A DNA stretch of 64,000 bases from Terrimesophilobacter mesophilus (GTDB lineage: Bacteria; Actinomycetota; Actinomycetes; Actinomycetales; Microbacteriaceae), in the NCBI RefSeq assembly GCF_014200375.1, contig NZ_JACHBP010000001.1, positions 806,001 through 870,000 of the forward strand, read 5' to 3'. Position numbers and translations under genes: made by a program. Below the pieces are notes generated by a model. The model was not told the DNA's origin. It saw only the letters and a program-made list of their open reading frames with translations, and searched no databases. Shown piece by piece: positions 24,194 through 35,441 of the stretch. Each line of letters opens with the position of its first letter. The first letter of the stretch is position 1.

Positions 24194-25783
24194 CTAGGCG
24201 GTGATGTCGATCTCGCGAAGCAGTTCGGCGTCGATGGCCGTGCGCACCTTATCGAGCAGGCCATCCGGTACGGGGGAATCGACCGTGAGAACGCTGAGCG
24301 CCTGGCCGCCGGCGACCTTGCGGCTCACCTGCATCCCGGCGATGTTGATGCCGGCGTCGCCGAATTCGCTTCCGAAGATCGCCACGATGCCCGGGCGGTC
24401 GGTGTACACCATGACGATGAGGTGGTCGGCGACGGGTACCTCGACGTCGTATCCGTTGATCTCGACGATCTTCTCGACCTGCTTGGTGCCGGTGAGCGTC
24501 CCCGACACGGAGATCTCCATGCCGTCCGCGAGGCCGCCGCGAATCGTCAGAAGGTTGCGATACTCGTCGCTCACCGGTTCCTTCACGAGGCGCACGGGGA
24601 TGCCGCGCTGTTCGGCCAGGAGCGGCGCGTTCACATAGGAGACGGACTCGCTCACGATGTTCGTGAAGTAGCCCTTGAGGGCGGCGAGCTTCAGCACGTT
24701 GACGTCGAACTCGACGATCTCGCCGCGCACCTCGACGTCGATGCTCGTCACGGGGCTGTCCGCGAGGCCGCTGAACACCTGGCCGAGCTTCTCCATGAGC
24801 GGGATGCCGGGCCGCACCGTCGGGTCGATGACTCCGCCCGCGACGTTCACGGCATCCGGAACCAACTCGCCGTCGAGCGCGAGCCGCACGGAGCGGGCGA
24901 CGGCAACGCCGGCCTTCTCCTGGGCTTCAGCGGTCGACGCGCCGAGGTGCGGTGTGAGGATGATGTTGTCGAGGCCGAGAAGCGCCGAGCCGGTCGGTGG
25001 TTCGTTGACGAAGACGTCCAGGCCCGCGCCGGCGATCCGCTTCGACCGGATCGCGTCGACGAGCGCGTCCTCGTCGATGATCCCGCCCCTGCTGCAGTTG
25101 ACGATGCGCAATGACGGCCTGGCCTTCGCGAACTGCGCCGCGCCGATCATGCCGGTCGTCTCCACCGTGCGCGGGATGTGGATCGTGATGAAGTCCGAGC
25201 GCTCCATCACCTCGTCGAGGCTCGCCAGTTGCACGCCGAGCTGCTGCGCGCGAGTCGGGGTCACGTAGGGGTCGTAGGCGATGATGGCCGCGTCGAACCC
25301 GGCGAGACGCTGGGCGACAAGGGTACCGATGCGGCCGAGCCCGATGATGCCGATCGTCTTCTCGAACAGCTCGGTACCGGTGAACGCGGAGCGCTTCCAC
25401 TCGCCCGCCTTGGCGGACCGGTTGGCATCCGGGATGAATCGCGCGAGCGACAGCAGGTGGCCAATGGCGAGCTCGGCGGCCGAGACCACATTCGATGTCG
25501 GCGCGTTGACGACCATCACGCCCGCCTCCGTCGCCGCCTTGACGTCGACGTTGTCGAGGCCGACACCGGCACGCGCGATGACCTTGAGCGACGTGCCCGC
25601 CGCGATCGCCTCCGCGTCGAGATGGGTCGCAGAGCGGATGAGGATCGCACTCGCCTCCGGGAGCGCGGCGAGCAGCGCCTCGCGGTCCGTACCGTCGACG
25701 TTCCGGATGTCGAAGTCCGGGCCGAGCGCGTCGACGGTTGCCGGCGAGAGTTCTTCAGCGATCAGTACGACGGGCTTAGGCAC
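24194..25783 (-). CDS. serA: D-3-phosphoglycerate dehydrogenase
   Basis: A 529-residue enzyme that starts serine biosynthesis by oxidising 3-phosphoglycerate with NAD. The long form is present: substrate domain, Rossmann domain with IGLGRIGTLVAQRL, catalytic stretch including TPHLGASTAEAQEKAG, an intervening ASB-type domain of about 140 residues, and a C-terminal ACT domain (HLIVMVYTDRPGIVAIFG) for serine feedback. It begins with a GTG at 25783, preceded by GAAGGA. In Mycobacterium serA also lies between leuB and ilvC, so the order is conserved. Confidence 0.96.
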   Translation of the reverse strand: MPKPVVLIAEELSPATVDALGPDFDIRNVDGTDREALLAALPEASAILIRSATHLDAEAIAAGTSLKVIARAGVGLDNVDVKAATEAGVMVVNAPTSNVVSAAELAIGHLLSLARFIPDANRSAKAGEWKRSAFTGTELFEKTIGIIGLGRIGTLVAQRLAGFDAAIIAYDPYVTPTRAQQLGVQLASLDEVMERSDFITIHIPRTVETTGMIGAAQFAKARPSLRIVNCSRGGIIDEDALVDAIRSKRIAGAGLDVFVNEPPTGSALLGLDNIILTPHLGASTAEAQEKAGVAVARSVRLALDGELVPDAVNVAGGVIDPTVRPGIPLMEKLGQVFSGLADSPVTSIDVEVRGEIVEFDVNVLKLAALKGYFTNIVSESVSYVNAPLLAEQRGIPVRLVKEPVSDEYRNLLTIRGGLADGMEISVSGTLTGTKQVEKIVEINGYDVEVPVADHLIVMVYTDRPGIVAIFGSEFGDAGINIAGMQVSRKVAGGQALSVLTVDSPVPDGLLDKVRTAIDAELLREIDITA

Positions 25784-25901
25784 GGCGACAGTCCTTCGAT
25801 TGCGGCAATGGGCGGATGCGCCGCGACCGTGGGGCGCTGTAGGGTCACCACTCTACTGGCTGCTCCGCGGCGCAACCGCCATTGTTGCGCCACGACGGCG
25901 T

Positions 25902-26354
25902 TCAGGCGAGCGCGCCGGCGAGGACGGAGAAGCTGAGGCTGAGCGCTCCGACGACCCCGAGCCCGGCCAGGAGGGTGATCACGAGAATGCCCACGTTGCG
26001 CTTGCGCGCGACGAGTATGCACAGGCCGAACACGACGACCGGCAGGAGCAGGTTCGCGATGAGAACACCCCAGGGGATCGCCACGGTGTTCAAACCGATG
26101 AGGGTCGCGTTCTCGTTGTATTTGGTGATCTGAGCCGCGACGCCGAACGTGTCCGACAATGCCTCGAAAAGGTCGTACGCGTAGAGCAGGGCGAACAGGA
26201 CGATGACCGTGAGCCTGAACCACGGTGTCTTACGCACTGCGGGTTTCGTCTTCGCGTCGCCGGGCTTGCCGCTCACATCGGCGGGCCTGCCCTTCGCCGC
26301 GGCGGGCGCGCCCTTCGCATCGGCAGGCGAGGCAGTCTTGTCGTCAGTCGACAT
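25902..26354 (-). CDS. Hypothetical membrane protein
   Basis: A 150-residue protein with a hydrophilic N-terminal tail of about 45 residues built from imperfect repeats of Asp/Ala/Lys/Gly/Pro (ADAKGAPAAAKGRPAD), then three transmembrane helices (LTVIVLFALLYAYDLFEAL, IPWGVLIANLLLPVVVFGL and VGILVITLLAGLGVVGAL). No family recognised. It follows another small membrane-protein gene by 10 bp, so the two are an operon, facing away from the flavin-type oxidoreductase gene. Confidence 0.7.
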   Translation of the reverse strand: MSTDDKTASPADAKGAPAAAKGRPADVSGKPGDAKTKPAVRKTPWFRLTVIVLFALLYAYDLFEALSDTFGVAAQITKYNENATLIGLNTVAIPWGVLIANLLLPVVVFGLCILVARKRNVGILVITLLAGLGVVGALSLSFSVLAGALA

Positions 26355-26364
26355 CCGGTCTCCC

Positions 26365-26766
26365 CTATCCGCCCACGATGAACGGCCATGGCGCCAGAAG
26401 CAGCACGCCGACGAACAGCCACAGCAATCGCCACGCGGGCCGCTTCACGAGCAGCCACACGGCGCCGGCCCAGAGGAACGGGCTCGCGATCGAGAAGAAC
26501 TCGCCCAGTTGGTACATGATCACGGGAAAGATCCCGGCGACAGGCACCGAGTGGGCAAACGCGTGGATGCCCCATCCGATCGCGTAGAGGAGGTAGATCC
26601 CCGCGAGGATGCCGAACACGACGAGCAGCAGCGAACTCGAACCGGGTCGTGCTTCGCCCCCGAGCGCGGGAGCGGCGGTCGCGTTCGCGGCCGATGGCGC
26701 ACCGACGTGGGTCGGATCGGTCTCGCCCGACCAGCTCAGGGCTTCCTCGTCCGGATCAGCGGCCAT
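26365..26766 (-). CDS. Hypothetical membrane protein
   Basis: A 133-residue protein with an acidic cytoplasmic start (MAADPDEEALSW), a Pro/Ala/Gly-rich linker and three membrane helices, the last ending LLLAPWPFIVGG. No family recognised. A TAGGGT box lies six bases before the ATG with no ribosome site, consistent with a leaderless transcript for this gene and the membrane-protein gene 10 bp downstream. Confidence 0.7.
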   Translation of the reverse strand: MAADPDEEALSWSGETDPTHVGAPSAANATAAPALGGEARPGSSSLLLVVFGILAGIYLLYAIGWGIHAFAHSVPVAGIFPVIMYQLGEFFSIASPFLWAGAVWLLVKRPAWRLLWLFVGVLLLAPWPFIVGG

Positions 26767-26804
26767 GCAGAAACCCTACCGCCCCGGCGGCGTATCGTGA
26801 GGGG

Positions 26805-27242
26805 ATGCCCAGCGACAGAGCGCTCAAGGTCATGAACACGGTGAACCGGATGGCGCAGCGGCTGAGTCGCGGACGCTTCGGCTGGGAGCTGCGCGGCATG
26901 CCCGTGCTCGAGGTGACCACGACCGGGCGGAAGTCCGGCCAGCGGCGGACGACCCTGTTGACCTCGCCGCTCCAGGTGGATGACGGCTTCATCGTCGTCG
27001 CATCCCGCGGCGGTGACGACGTGCATCCGGCGTGGTTCCTGAACCTGCGGGACGACCCGGAGGTCATGGTTGCCGTGCAGGGGCACGCCGCCCGGCCCAT
27101 GCACGCGCACATCGCCACGCCTGCCGAGCGCGCAGACCTGTGGCCGCGCGTCACGGCCCGCCACCCGCACTACGCCGGCTACCAGGAGCGCACGGACCGC
27201 GAGATCCCGCTCGTCGTCCTCGCTCCCGATCCGACGAGATAG
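26805..27242 (+). CDS. Deazaflavin-dependent nitroreductase family (DDN/F420-type) protein
   Basis: A 145-residue split-barrel protein of the F420-dependent nitroreductase-like family common in actinobacteria. Family signs are RLSRGRFGWELRGMPVLEVTTTGRKSGQRRTTLL near the start, VVASRGGDDVHPAWFLNLRDDPEV in the middle, and the C-terminal HPHYAGYQERTDREIP. Members reduce diverse compounds with coenzyme F420, but some use flavins or heme, so the cofactor is not certain. TATCGT at 26793-26798 lies six bases before the ATG, suggesting a leaderless transcript. Confidence 0.85.
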   Translation: MPSDRALKVMNTVNRMAQRLSRGRFGWELRGMPVLEVTTTGRKSGQRRTTLLTSPLQVDDGFIVVASRGGDDVHPAWFLNLRDDPEVMVAVQGHAARPMHAHIATPAERADLWPRVTARHPHYAGYQERTDREIPLVVLAPDPTR

Positions 27243-27258
27243 GTGACCTGCCCGCTAC

Positions 27259-28819
<1,561 letters not shown>

Positions 28820-28821
28820 GG

Positions 28822-30654
28822 CTAGTCCTCCTCCCATTCCGGCGCTTTCTCCCGCGCGTACTGCACGCTCGAATTCCCGACGCCCTGGGGCACCATCGGC
28901 CACACCATGGCATCCGCGCTCACAATGAAGTCGATGACGACCGGACGGTCGTTCGTCTCATTGGCGAGCTTGATGGCGGCATCCACCTCGTCCTTCGTCG
29001 TGACGCGGATGCCGAGTGCGCCGTACGCCTCCGCGAGCTTCACGAAGTCGGGGACCATGACGGTGTCATGCCCGGTGTTGAGGTCGGTGAACGAGTGACG
29101 CCCGTTGTAGAACAGCGTCTGCCACTGCCGGACCATCCCGAGCGACGAGTTGTTGATGATCGCGACCTTGATCGGGATGTTGTTGATCGTGCAGGTGGCG
29201 AGCTCCTGGTTCGTCATCTGGAAACAACCATCGCCGTCGATCGCCCACACGGTGCGGTCGGGATTGGCCACCTTCGCACCCATCGCCGCGGGCACTCCGT
29301 ACCCCATCGTCCCCGCGCCGCCGGAGTTGAGCCAGGCGTTCGGCCGCTCGTACTTGATGTACTGGGCAGCCCACATCTGGTGCTGGCCGACACCGGCGGC
29401 GTAGATCGCCTCCGGGCCGGTGATGGCGCCGATGCGTTCGATCACGTACTGCGGGGACAGCAGGCCGTCCTCCGGCTCGTCATAACCGAGGGGAAAGCGC
29501 GTCTTGAGCTCTCCCAGTCGCGCCCACCATGCCGAGATGTCCGGCTTCGTCTTCTTGACGACCTCCGCGTACGCATCGGTCAGGTCGGCGATGACCTCCT
29601 TGGCATCGCCGACGATCGGGACGTCCGCGATCCGGATCTTCGAGATCTCGGCCGGGTCGACATCCACGTGCACGACCGTCGCATCCGGAGCGAACTCGCT
29701 CGGCTTTCCGGTCACCCTGTCGTCGAAGCGCGCGCCGAGTGCGACGAGCACATCGGCCTCCTGGAGCGCGAGCACGGCCGGCACCGTTCCGTGCATCCCG
29801 GGCATACCCAGGTGTTGTCTATGCGAATCGGGGAATGCGCCGCGGGCCATCAGGGTCGTCACGACGGGGACACCGGTCTTCTCGGCGAGCGCGAACAGTT
29901 CCTCCGACGCCTTCGCGCGCACGACGCCTCCGCCGACGTAGAAGACGGGGCGCTTCGCCTCCGCGATGAGTCGCGCAGCGGCCTGCACCTGCTTGCCGTG
30001 CGCCTTCGTGACCGGTCGGTAGCCGGGAAGGTCGACCTTCGGCGGCCAGATGAAGGGGGCACTGTTCTGCTGTGCATCCTTCGTCACATCGACGAGCACG
30101 GGGCCAGGGCGACCGGTCGTCGCGATGAGGTAGGCCGCGGCGATCGTGGCCGGGACGTCCTCAGGACGCGTCACGAGGAAGGAGTGCTTCGTGATCGGCA
30201 TCGCGATGCCGACGATGTCGACCTCCTGGAACGCGTCGGTCCCCATCGAGGTCGAGAAGACCTGGCCGGTGATCGCCAGGAGTGGCACGGAGTCCATGTG
30301 GGCATCCGCGATGGCCGTGACGAGGTTCGTCGCACCCGGTCCGCTCGTGGCGATCGCGACACCGATCCTCCCGGTCGAAGACGCGTAGCCCTCCGCCGCG
30401 TGTCCGGCTCCCTGTTCGTGGCGTACGAGGATGTGGCGGATGGTCGTCGAAGACATCAACTCGTCGTAGAACGGCATGATGGCGCCGCCGGGGAGGCCGA
30501 AGACATCCTTGACGCCGAGTTTCTCCAGTGAGCGGAGGATCGCGCCGGAACCGGTGAGGATCTCCTCCTTCGCGGCGCTCGCCGCCTTCCTCGGTGGCAC
30601 GAGCGAGGCGTCTCGCTTCGCCGGCGTTGGCACGGGTCTCGATTCCGTGGGCAT
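28822..30654 (-). CDS. ilvB: Acetolactate synthase, large (catalytic) subunit
   Basis: A 610-residue ThDP- and FAD-dependent enzyme joining pyruvate to pyruvate or 2-oxobutyrate. The conserved catalytic glutamate is Glu80 in [15 protein letters not shown], and the ThDP motif is [16 protein letters not shown]. The first 30 residues are a Pro/Lys-rich extension. The ribosome site TAAGGA overlaps the stop codon of a Thr/Ile/Val-rich frame directly upstream, which may be an attenuating leader. ilvD lies 62 bp upstream on the same strand. Confidence 0.96.
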   Translation of the reverse strand: MPTESRPVPTPAKRDASLVPPRKAASAAKEEILTGSGAILRSLEKLGVKDVFGLPGGAIMPFYDELMSSTTIRHILVRHEQGAGHAAEGYASSTGRIGVAIATSGPGATNLVTAIADAHMDSVPLLAITGQVFSTSMGTDAFQEVDIVGIAMPITKHSFLVTRPEDVPATIAAAYLIATTGRPGPVLVDVTKDAQQNSAPFIWPPKVDLPGYRPVTKAHGKQVQAAARLIAEAKRPVFYVGGGVVRAKASEELFALAEKTGVPVVTTLMARGAFPDSHRQHLGMPGMHGTVPAVLALQEADVLVALGARFDDRVTGKPSEFAPDATVVHVDVDPAEISKIRIADVPIVGDAKEVIADLTDAYAEVVKKTKPDISAWWARLGELKTRFPLGYDEPEDGLLSPQYVIERIGAITGPEAIYAAGVGQHQMWAAQYIKYERPNAWLNSGGAGTMGYGVPAAMGAKVANPDRTVWAIDGDGCFQMTNQELATCTINNIPIKVAIINNSSLGMVRQWQTLFYNGRHSFTDLNTGHDTVMVPDFVKLAEAYGALGIRVTTKDEVDAAIKLANETNDRPVVIDFIVSADAMVWPMVPQGVGNSSVQYAREKAPEWEED

Positions 30655-30667
30655 GAGGTGCGTGTCC

Positions 30668-30718
30668 TTAGTGGTTGTCCGTCGTGGTGACGATGGTGGT
30701 CGTCGTGGGCGCGCGACT
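30668..30718 (-). other. Possible Thr/Ile/Val-rich leader peptide before ilvB
   Basis: Between ilvD and ilvB one minus-strand frame reads [16 protein letters not shown] and stops with TAA at 30668-30670; the TAA is part of the ilvB ribosome site TAAGGA. Nine consecutive Thr, Ile or Val codons just before a branched-chain pathway gene look like a regulatory leader. The weakness is the start: no ATG or GTG is in frame, only a CTG at 30739 inside ilvD. Confidence 0.35.
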
Positions 30719-32411
30719 ATCCGGTGATCGCGCCCTCAGCTGCTGAGTGCACGAGCTTCGAATATTTCGCGAGAACGCCACGGGTGTAGCGCGGAGGAAG
30801 TGGAGCCCAGCCTTGGCGGCGAGCTTCGAGCTCTTCAGGCTCGACCAGTAGATCGAGCGAGCGAGCTGCGATATCGACCCGTATCAGATCACCATCGCGC
30901 ACGAAGGCGATGGGACCTGCGTCCACCGCTTCGGGAGCTATATGGCCGATGCACAGGCCGGTTGTGCCGCCTGAGAATCTGCCGTCCGTCAAGAGTAATA
31001 CATCTTTCCCGAGCCCTGCTCCCTTGATGGCGGCGGTGATCGCGAGCATCTCGCGCATCCCCGGCCCGCCCTTCGGGCCCTCGTAGCGGATGATGACGAC
31101 GTCGCCCTTGGTGATGCGCCCCTCGGTGAGGGCGTCCATGGCCGCGCGCTCGCGCTCGAACACGCGGGCTGGACCTTCGAACACGTCGAGGTCGAAGCCG
31201 GCCGTCTTGACAACCGCGCCATCCGGTGCGAACGACCCGTGCAGGATCGTGAGGCCACCCGTCGCGTGGATGGGGTTGTCGAGCGTGCGGATGACCTCTC
31301 CGTCGAGCGGCTGCGGATTGATCTCCGCGAGGTTCTCCGCGACGGTCTTGCCCGTCACGGTGAGCGCGTCGCCGTGGAGGAGGCCCGCGTCCAGGAGCGC
31401 CTTCATGACGACGGGCACCCCGCCGTGCCGGTCCACGTCGTTCATGACGTATTTGCCGAATGGCTTGAGGTCGCCGATGTGCGGCGTCTTGTCCCCGATG
31501 CGGTTGAAGTCGGCGAGCGTGAGTTCGACATCCGCCTCGCGGGCGATCGCGAGCAGGTGCAGCACGACGTTGGTCGAGCCGCCGAAGGCCATGGCGACGG
31601 CGATCGCGTTCTCGAACGCCTTCTTGGTGAGGATGTCGCGGGCCGTGATGCCGAGGCGCAGCATGTTGACCACGGCCTCCCCTGAGCGGTGCGCGAAGTA
31701 ATCGCGGCGGCGGTCGGCGGCAGGCGGGGCTGCGGACCCGGGAAGGCTCATCCCGAGGGCCTCCGCGACGCTCGCCATGGTGTTCGCGGTGTACATGCCG
31801 CCGCAGGCACCTTCGCCGGGCGCGATCGCGCACTCGATGCGGTGGGCGTCGATCGCCGACATCGTTCCGGCCTTCACAGCCCCGACGGCCTCGAAGGAGT
31901 CGATGATCGTGACATCCTTCTCGGTACCGTCGGAGAGCTTGACCCAGCCTGGCGCGATCGACCCCGCGTAGAGGAAGACGGAGGCGAGGTCGAGGCGGGC
32001 GGCGGCCATGAGCATCCCGGGGAGCGATTTGTCGCATCCGGCCAGCAGAACGGAGCCGTCGAGGCGCTCGGCCATCATGACGGTCTCCACGGAGTCGGCG
32101 ATGACCTCGCGGGAGACGAGCGAGAAGTGCATGCCCTCGTGGCCCATCGAGATGCCGTCGGAGACCGAGATCGTGCCGAACTGAAGCGGGTATCCTCCGC
32201 CGGAGTGCACGCCCTCCTTCGACGCCTGGGCGAGCCGGTCGAGGCTGAGGTTGCATGGCGTGATCTCGTTCCAGGAGCTCGCGATGCCGATCTGCGGCTT
32301 GTCCCAGTCCGCGTCGCCCATGCCGACCGCCCGGAGCATCCCGCGCGAGGTCATGGCTTCGATCCCGTCGGTGACGACACGCGAGCGGGGCTTCAGATCG
32401 TGCTCAGGCAT
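30717..32411 (-). CDS. ilvD: Dihydroxy-acid dehydratase
   Basis: A 564-residue Fe-S enzyme that dehydrates dihydroxy acids to the oxo-acids of Ile, Val and Leu. Cluster-binding and active-site motifs are visible: [31 protein letters not shown], and [16 protein letters not shown]; the C-terminus has [21 protein letters not shown]. The ATG at 32411 follows TAGACT by exactly 7 nt with no ribosome site, so ilvD probably starts a leaderless message that could continue into ilvB, ilvN and ilvC. A longer frame to 32576 would run through the palindromic repeat and is rejected. Confidence 0.96.
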   Translation of the reverse strand: MPEHDLKPRSRVVTDGIEAMTSRGMLRAVGMGDADWDKPQIGIASSWNEITPCNLSLDRLAQASKEGVHSGGGYPLQFGTISVSDGISMGHEGMHFSLVSREVIADSVETVMMAERLDGSVLLAGCDKSLPGMLMAAARLDLASVFLYAGSIAPGWVKLSDGTEKDVTIIDSFEAVGAVKAGTMSAIDAHRIECAIAPGEGACGGMYTANTMASVAEALGMSLPGSAAPPAADRRRDYFAHRSGEAVVNMLRLGITARDILTKKAFENAIAVAMAFGGSTNVVLHLLAIAREADVELTLADFNRIGDKTPHIGDLKPFGKYVMNDVDRHGGVPVVMKALLDAGLLHGDALTVTGKTVAENLAEINPQPLDGEVIRTLDNPIHATGGLTILHGSFAPDGAVVKTAGFDLDVFEGPARVFERERAAMDALTEGRITKGDVVIIRYEGPKGGPGMREMLAITAAIKGAGLGKDVLLLTDGRFSGGTTGLCIGHIAPEAVDAGPIAFVRDGDLIRVDIAARSLDLLVEPEELEARRQGWAPLPPRYTRGVLAKYSKLVHSAAEGAITG

Positions 32412-32418
32412 GTTCCCG

Positions 32419-32424
32419 AGTCTA
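32419..32424 (-). promoter_or_regulatory. -10 box of leaderless ilvD transcript
   Basis: On the minus strand TAGACT is followed by CGGGAAC (7 nt) and the ilvD ATG; no ribosome binding site is present. Confidence 0.55.
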
Positions 32425-32526
32425 GAACTTCCCATCGGAGACCGACTTCGATGGTTGGGCGTCCTACTACTCGGCGCTGCCCGGTGATAACCGGTGCCAC
32501 CCGGTGCGGCCGCGGTGCTGCGGTTC

Positions 32527-32564
32527 GTCTGCGATGCGGATGTTCGAAGCACCGCATCGCAGAC
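32527..32564. repeat. Palindromic repeat, copy 2
   Basis: Inverted repeat with 13-nt arms GTCTGCGATGCGG (32527-32539) and complement (32552-32564) around a 12-nt loop containing TTCGAA. Its core is identical to copy 1 at 18711-18752. The flanks to its left also share short blocks with copy 1 (CTCGGCGC and GTGCCACC). It sits between mrpG and ilvD, both on the minus strand. Confidence 0.75.
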
Positions 32565-32591
32565 AGACCTGCGCATCGTGCGACGGGCAGG

Positions 32592-32990
32592 TCACCGCGG
32601 CGGCGGGTTGGAGTCGTCGGGTGACTCCTCGACGACGTCGCGCTGCGCCTCCTCGATCGCACGCTCGAGCTCGTCGACGAGAAGAGAGCCGGGAGCCACC
32701 ACGCCCGTGCGGTATCCGGCACGCCCGACCATGTGGGCCGAGATCGGTGCCGTCAGCATCTGGAACACCAGGATCGTGAGGAGTACGAGCACCGTCGTCC
32801 AGCGCCGATCCTGCAGCGCGATCGCGGCCAGGATGAAGAGGAGTCCGAGGATCTGCGGTTTCGTCGTCGCGTGCATGCGCGCGATGGCATCCGGGAACCG
32901 GAGGAGACCGACACCCGCAGCGAGCGAGAGGAATGCTCCGAGGACGAGGCAGCTCCCGGTGAGGATGTCGAGAACGAGGTCGAGGTTCAC
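32592..32990 (-). CDS. mrpG: Mrp antiporter subunit G
   Basis: A 132-residue MnhG/PhaG-type subunit of the multi-protein Na+/H+ antiporter. It has three membrane helices, starting ILTGSCLVLGAFLSLAAGVG, with the family stretch GLLRFPDAIARMHATTKPQ between helices. The C-terminal 40 residues form an acidic cytoplasmic tail (DELERAIEEAQRDVVEESPDD). It begins with a GTG overlapping the mrpF stop by 4 bp and is the last gene of the operon. Confidence 0.92.
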   Translation of the reverse strand: MNLDLVLDILTGSCLVLGAFLSLAAGVGLLRFPDAIARMHATTKPQILGLLFILAAIALQDRRWTTVLVLLTILVFQMLTAPISAHMVGRAGYRTGVVAPGSLLVDELERAIEEAQRDVVEESPDDSNPPPR

Positions 32991-33253
32991 CTGCTCCCCC
33001 TCCTCGAGACGTATCGCGCGACGACGACGGCCGCAAGGAACGCCGTCGCGGCGAGGACGAGCATCGCCGTGAGGTTGCGGGTATGGCCGTTGTAGACCAT
33101 CTCGGCACCCATCGCGCAGATGATCGTCGTGAGCAGCATGTCGGAGGCGATCATCCGATCGAGGATCGACGGGCCGCGCGCGATGCGATACAGCGCCATG
33201 ACAGCGGCCGCGGTCAGCAGCACGCCGACGACGATGAACACCCACTCGCTCAT
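32987..33253 (-). CDS. mrpF: Mrp antiporter subunit F
   Basis: An 88-residue MnhF-type subunit with three transmembrane helices and the signature ARGPSILDRMIASDML between the first two. It overlaps mrpE upstream and mrpG downstream by 4 bp each. It has no catalytic role alone and acts in the membrane complex. Confidence 0.93.
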   Translation of the reverse strand: MSEWVFIVVGVLLTAAAVMALYRIARGPSILDRMIASDMLLTTIICAMGAEMVYNGHTRNLTAMLVLAATAFLAAVVVARYVSRRGSR

Positions 33254-33888
33254 GACCTGGCCTCCCGCTCGCCGGAATGCGCCTCTGCGGCACGCGGTCC
33301 GTTGGAACGGATGCGCTCGAGATCCGCCTTCGACCCGATCGCCCTCACGATGCGCGCCTCGACGACGAGCACCTTTCTCCGCATCGCCTCCACATCCTCC
33401 AGCGACTCCGTCGCGAAGGTGTGCAGATACAGGGTCGAGCGCTCGCGATCGGCCTCCACGACGAGCGAGCCGGGGACGAGGGACATCGCTATCGCATCGA
33501 GCGTCATGATCAGGTCCGACCGCGTGCGCAGCTGGATGCCGATGACGGAGGAGTGCGGAACGGGTTTCGGCCACACCGCCTGGAACGCGACCTGGAAGGA
33601 TGCGACCGCGACGTCCAGGAAGAAGTGCGACAGGAACACGAGCAGGTACCAGGGGTTGATCCGTCCGGAGAGCTCGACCGGCGGCAGGTAGAAGACGCGC
33701 GTGACGACGATCGCGACGATCACGCCGGTCACGAGGCTCAACGCGGTGAACTGTCCCCAGAGCACCATCCAGAGCACGACGAGCGCGATGAGTAGTGGCA
33801 ACTGCTGCCACAGGCGCTGGCGCACCTCGCGCCGGTCCGGCTCCGCGACGTCCTTCGCCACGGGATCCGCGTTCAGCCCCGCGCTCAT
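33250..33888 (-). CDS. mrpE: Mrp antiporter subunit E
   Basis: A 212-residue MnhE-type subunit. Two hydrophobic segments near the N-terminus (LPLLIALVVLWMVLWG and LSLVTGVIVAIVVTRVF) are followed by a third (WYLLVFLSHFFLDVAVASF) and then a cytoplasmic domain with SDLIMTLDAIAMSLVPGSLVVEA. The last 40 residues are charged and appear longer than in typical MrpE. Overlaps of 4 bp occur at both ends. Confidence 0.92.
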   Translation of the reverse strand: MSAGLNADPVAKDVAEPDRREVRQRLWQQLPLLIALVVLWMVLWGQFTALSLVTGVIVAIVVTRVFYLPPVELSGRINPWYLLVFLSHFFLDVAVASFQVAFQAVWPKPVPHSSVIGIQLRTRSDLIMTLDAIAMSLVPGSLVVEADRERSTLYLHTFATESLEDVEAMRRKVLVVEARIVRAIGSKADLERIRSNGPRAAEAHSGEREARS

Positions 33889-35441
33889 TCGGACTCCCCC
33901 GTCACGACGAGGGTGATGTAGTACTCGGGACCGTCGATGTTGTCGCCTGCACGCGAGCTCACGTTGTAGAGCGGACCCGCGAACACGGTGAGCGAGATGC
34001 TCAGCGCGACCATGGCCGCCGTCGCCCCGACCATGATCCGCGGGATGCTCCTGGTCGACTTGACCTCGGTCACGACCCCGACCTGGCTGAGAACCGGCAG
34101 CGGATTGTCGTAGTCGGCCACCTCATCCGCATCGCGCCAGAACGTCATGCTCCATGCTCGCGCGAGGGCGTACAGCGTGAGAAGCGAGACGAGCGCACCG
34201 GATGCGATGAGCACCCAGGCGAGGACGGAGCCGTCCTGCGCGCCCGCCTCGAAGAGCGCGAGCTTTCCGAGGAATCCGGAGAACGGCGGGATGCCGCCGA
34301 GGCTCAGCAGGGGGATGAAGAACAGTACGCCGATCATCGGGGACGCTTTGAGCATCCCGCCGAGGCGGTTGATGGACGTGGTCCCGCCCTGGCGTTCGAC
34401 GAGCCCCGCCGCGAGGAAGAGGGTCGTCTGGACGGTGATGTGGTGCACGACGTAGTAGGTGGCTGCGGCGAGCCCCGCTGCCGTCCCGAGCCCGATGCCG
34501 AACAGCATGTAGCCGATGTGGCTCACGAGGGTGAACGAGAGGAGCCTCTTGATGTCGGCCTGCGCCACCGCACCGAGGATGCCGACGATCATCGTGAGTG
34601 CTGCGACGATCATGATCGGGGTGTTGAGTTCGTTGCCCGGGAACATGATCATCTCCGTGCGCATGATCGCGTACACGCCGACCTTCGTGAGGAGGCCGGC
34701 GAAGACCGCTGTGACCGGCGCCGGGGCTGTCGGGTACGAATCCGGCAACCAGAAGGACAGCGGGAAGACTGCCGCCTTGATGCCGAAGGCCACGAGCAGC
34801 ATGACGTGCAGGACGAGTTGGATGTCGTGCGGCAGCTCCCCGATCCGCACGGCGAGCTGGGCGATGTTGACCGTACCGACGGAGGCGTAGATCATGGCGA
34901 TCGCCGCCAGGAAGATGACCGAGGAGACGAGGCTCACGACGATGTAGGTGACACCCGCCCGGATCCGCAGTTCTGTGCCGCCGACGGTGATGAGCACGTA
35001 GCTCGCGACGAGCAGGATCTCGAAACTCACGTACAGGTTGAACAGGTCGCCGGCGAGGAAGGCGTTGAAGACGCCGGTCGCGAGGATGAGGTAGGTCGGG
35101 TAGTAGATCGACACCGGGGTCTCCCGGTCCCCGTCCGCGAGGCCCTGCCCCACCGAGAACACGAGCACCGAGAGCAGCACCGCTGCCGAGATGACGAGCA
35201 GCAGCGCCGCCAGGCGGTCGACGACGAGCACGATGCCGACCGGAGCATCCCACCCACCGATCGCGACGGCGATCGCTCCGTGGTCGTCCACCGCGAACAA
35301 GAGGATCACACCGATGATGAGCACGACCCCGAGCACGCCGACGGCGATGAAGGTCTGGAGTCTCGGATGCTTCGCCTGGGTGAGCGCGACGGCCGCGCCG
35401 AGCAGCGGCAGCAGGACGACGAGCGGGACGAGGACGGTCAT
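33885..35441 (-). CDS. mrpD: Mrp antiporter subunit D
   Basis: A 518-residue proton-translocating subunit related to NuoM/NuoN of complex I. About fourteen membrane helices can be followed. The family motif region contains HVMLLVAFGIKAAVFPLSFWLPDSYPTAPAPVTAVFAGLLTKVGVYA, including the key Lys residues, and HIGYMLFGIG. Together with MrpA it is expected to form the ion channels. It overlaps mrpC and mrpE by 4 bp. Confidence 0.95.
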   Translation of the reverse strand: MTVLVPLVVLLPLLGAAVALTQAKHPRLQTFIAVGVLGVVLIIGVILLFAVDDHGAIAVAIGGWDAPVGIVLVVDRLAALLLVISAAVLLSVLVFSVGQGLADGDRETPVSIYYPTYLILATGVFNAFLAGDLFNLYVSFEILLVASYVLITVGGTELRIRAGVTYIVVSLVSSVIFLAAIAMIYASVGTVNIAQLAVRIGELPHDIQLVLHVMLLVAFGIKAAVFPLSFWLPDSYPTAPAPVTAVFAGLLTKVGVYAIMRTEMIMFPGNELNTPIMIVAALTMIVGILGAVAQADIKRLLSFTLVSHIGYMLFGIGLGTAAGLAAATYYVVHHITVQTTLFLAAGLVERQGGTTSINRLGGMLKASPMIGVLFFIPLLSLGGIPPFSGFLGKLALFEAGAQDGSVLAWVLIASGALVSLLTLYALARAWSMTFWRDADEVADYDNPLPVLSQVGVVTEVKSTRSIPRIMVGATAAMVALSISLTVFAGPLYNVSSRAGDNIDGPEYYITLVVTGESE

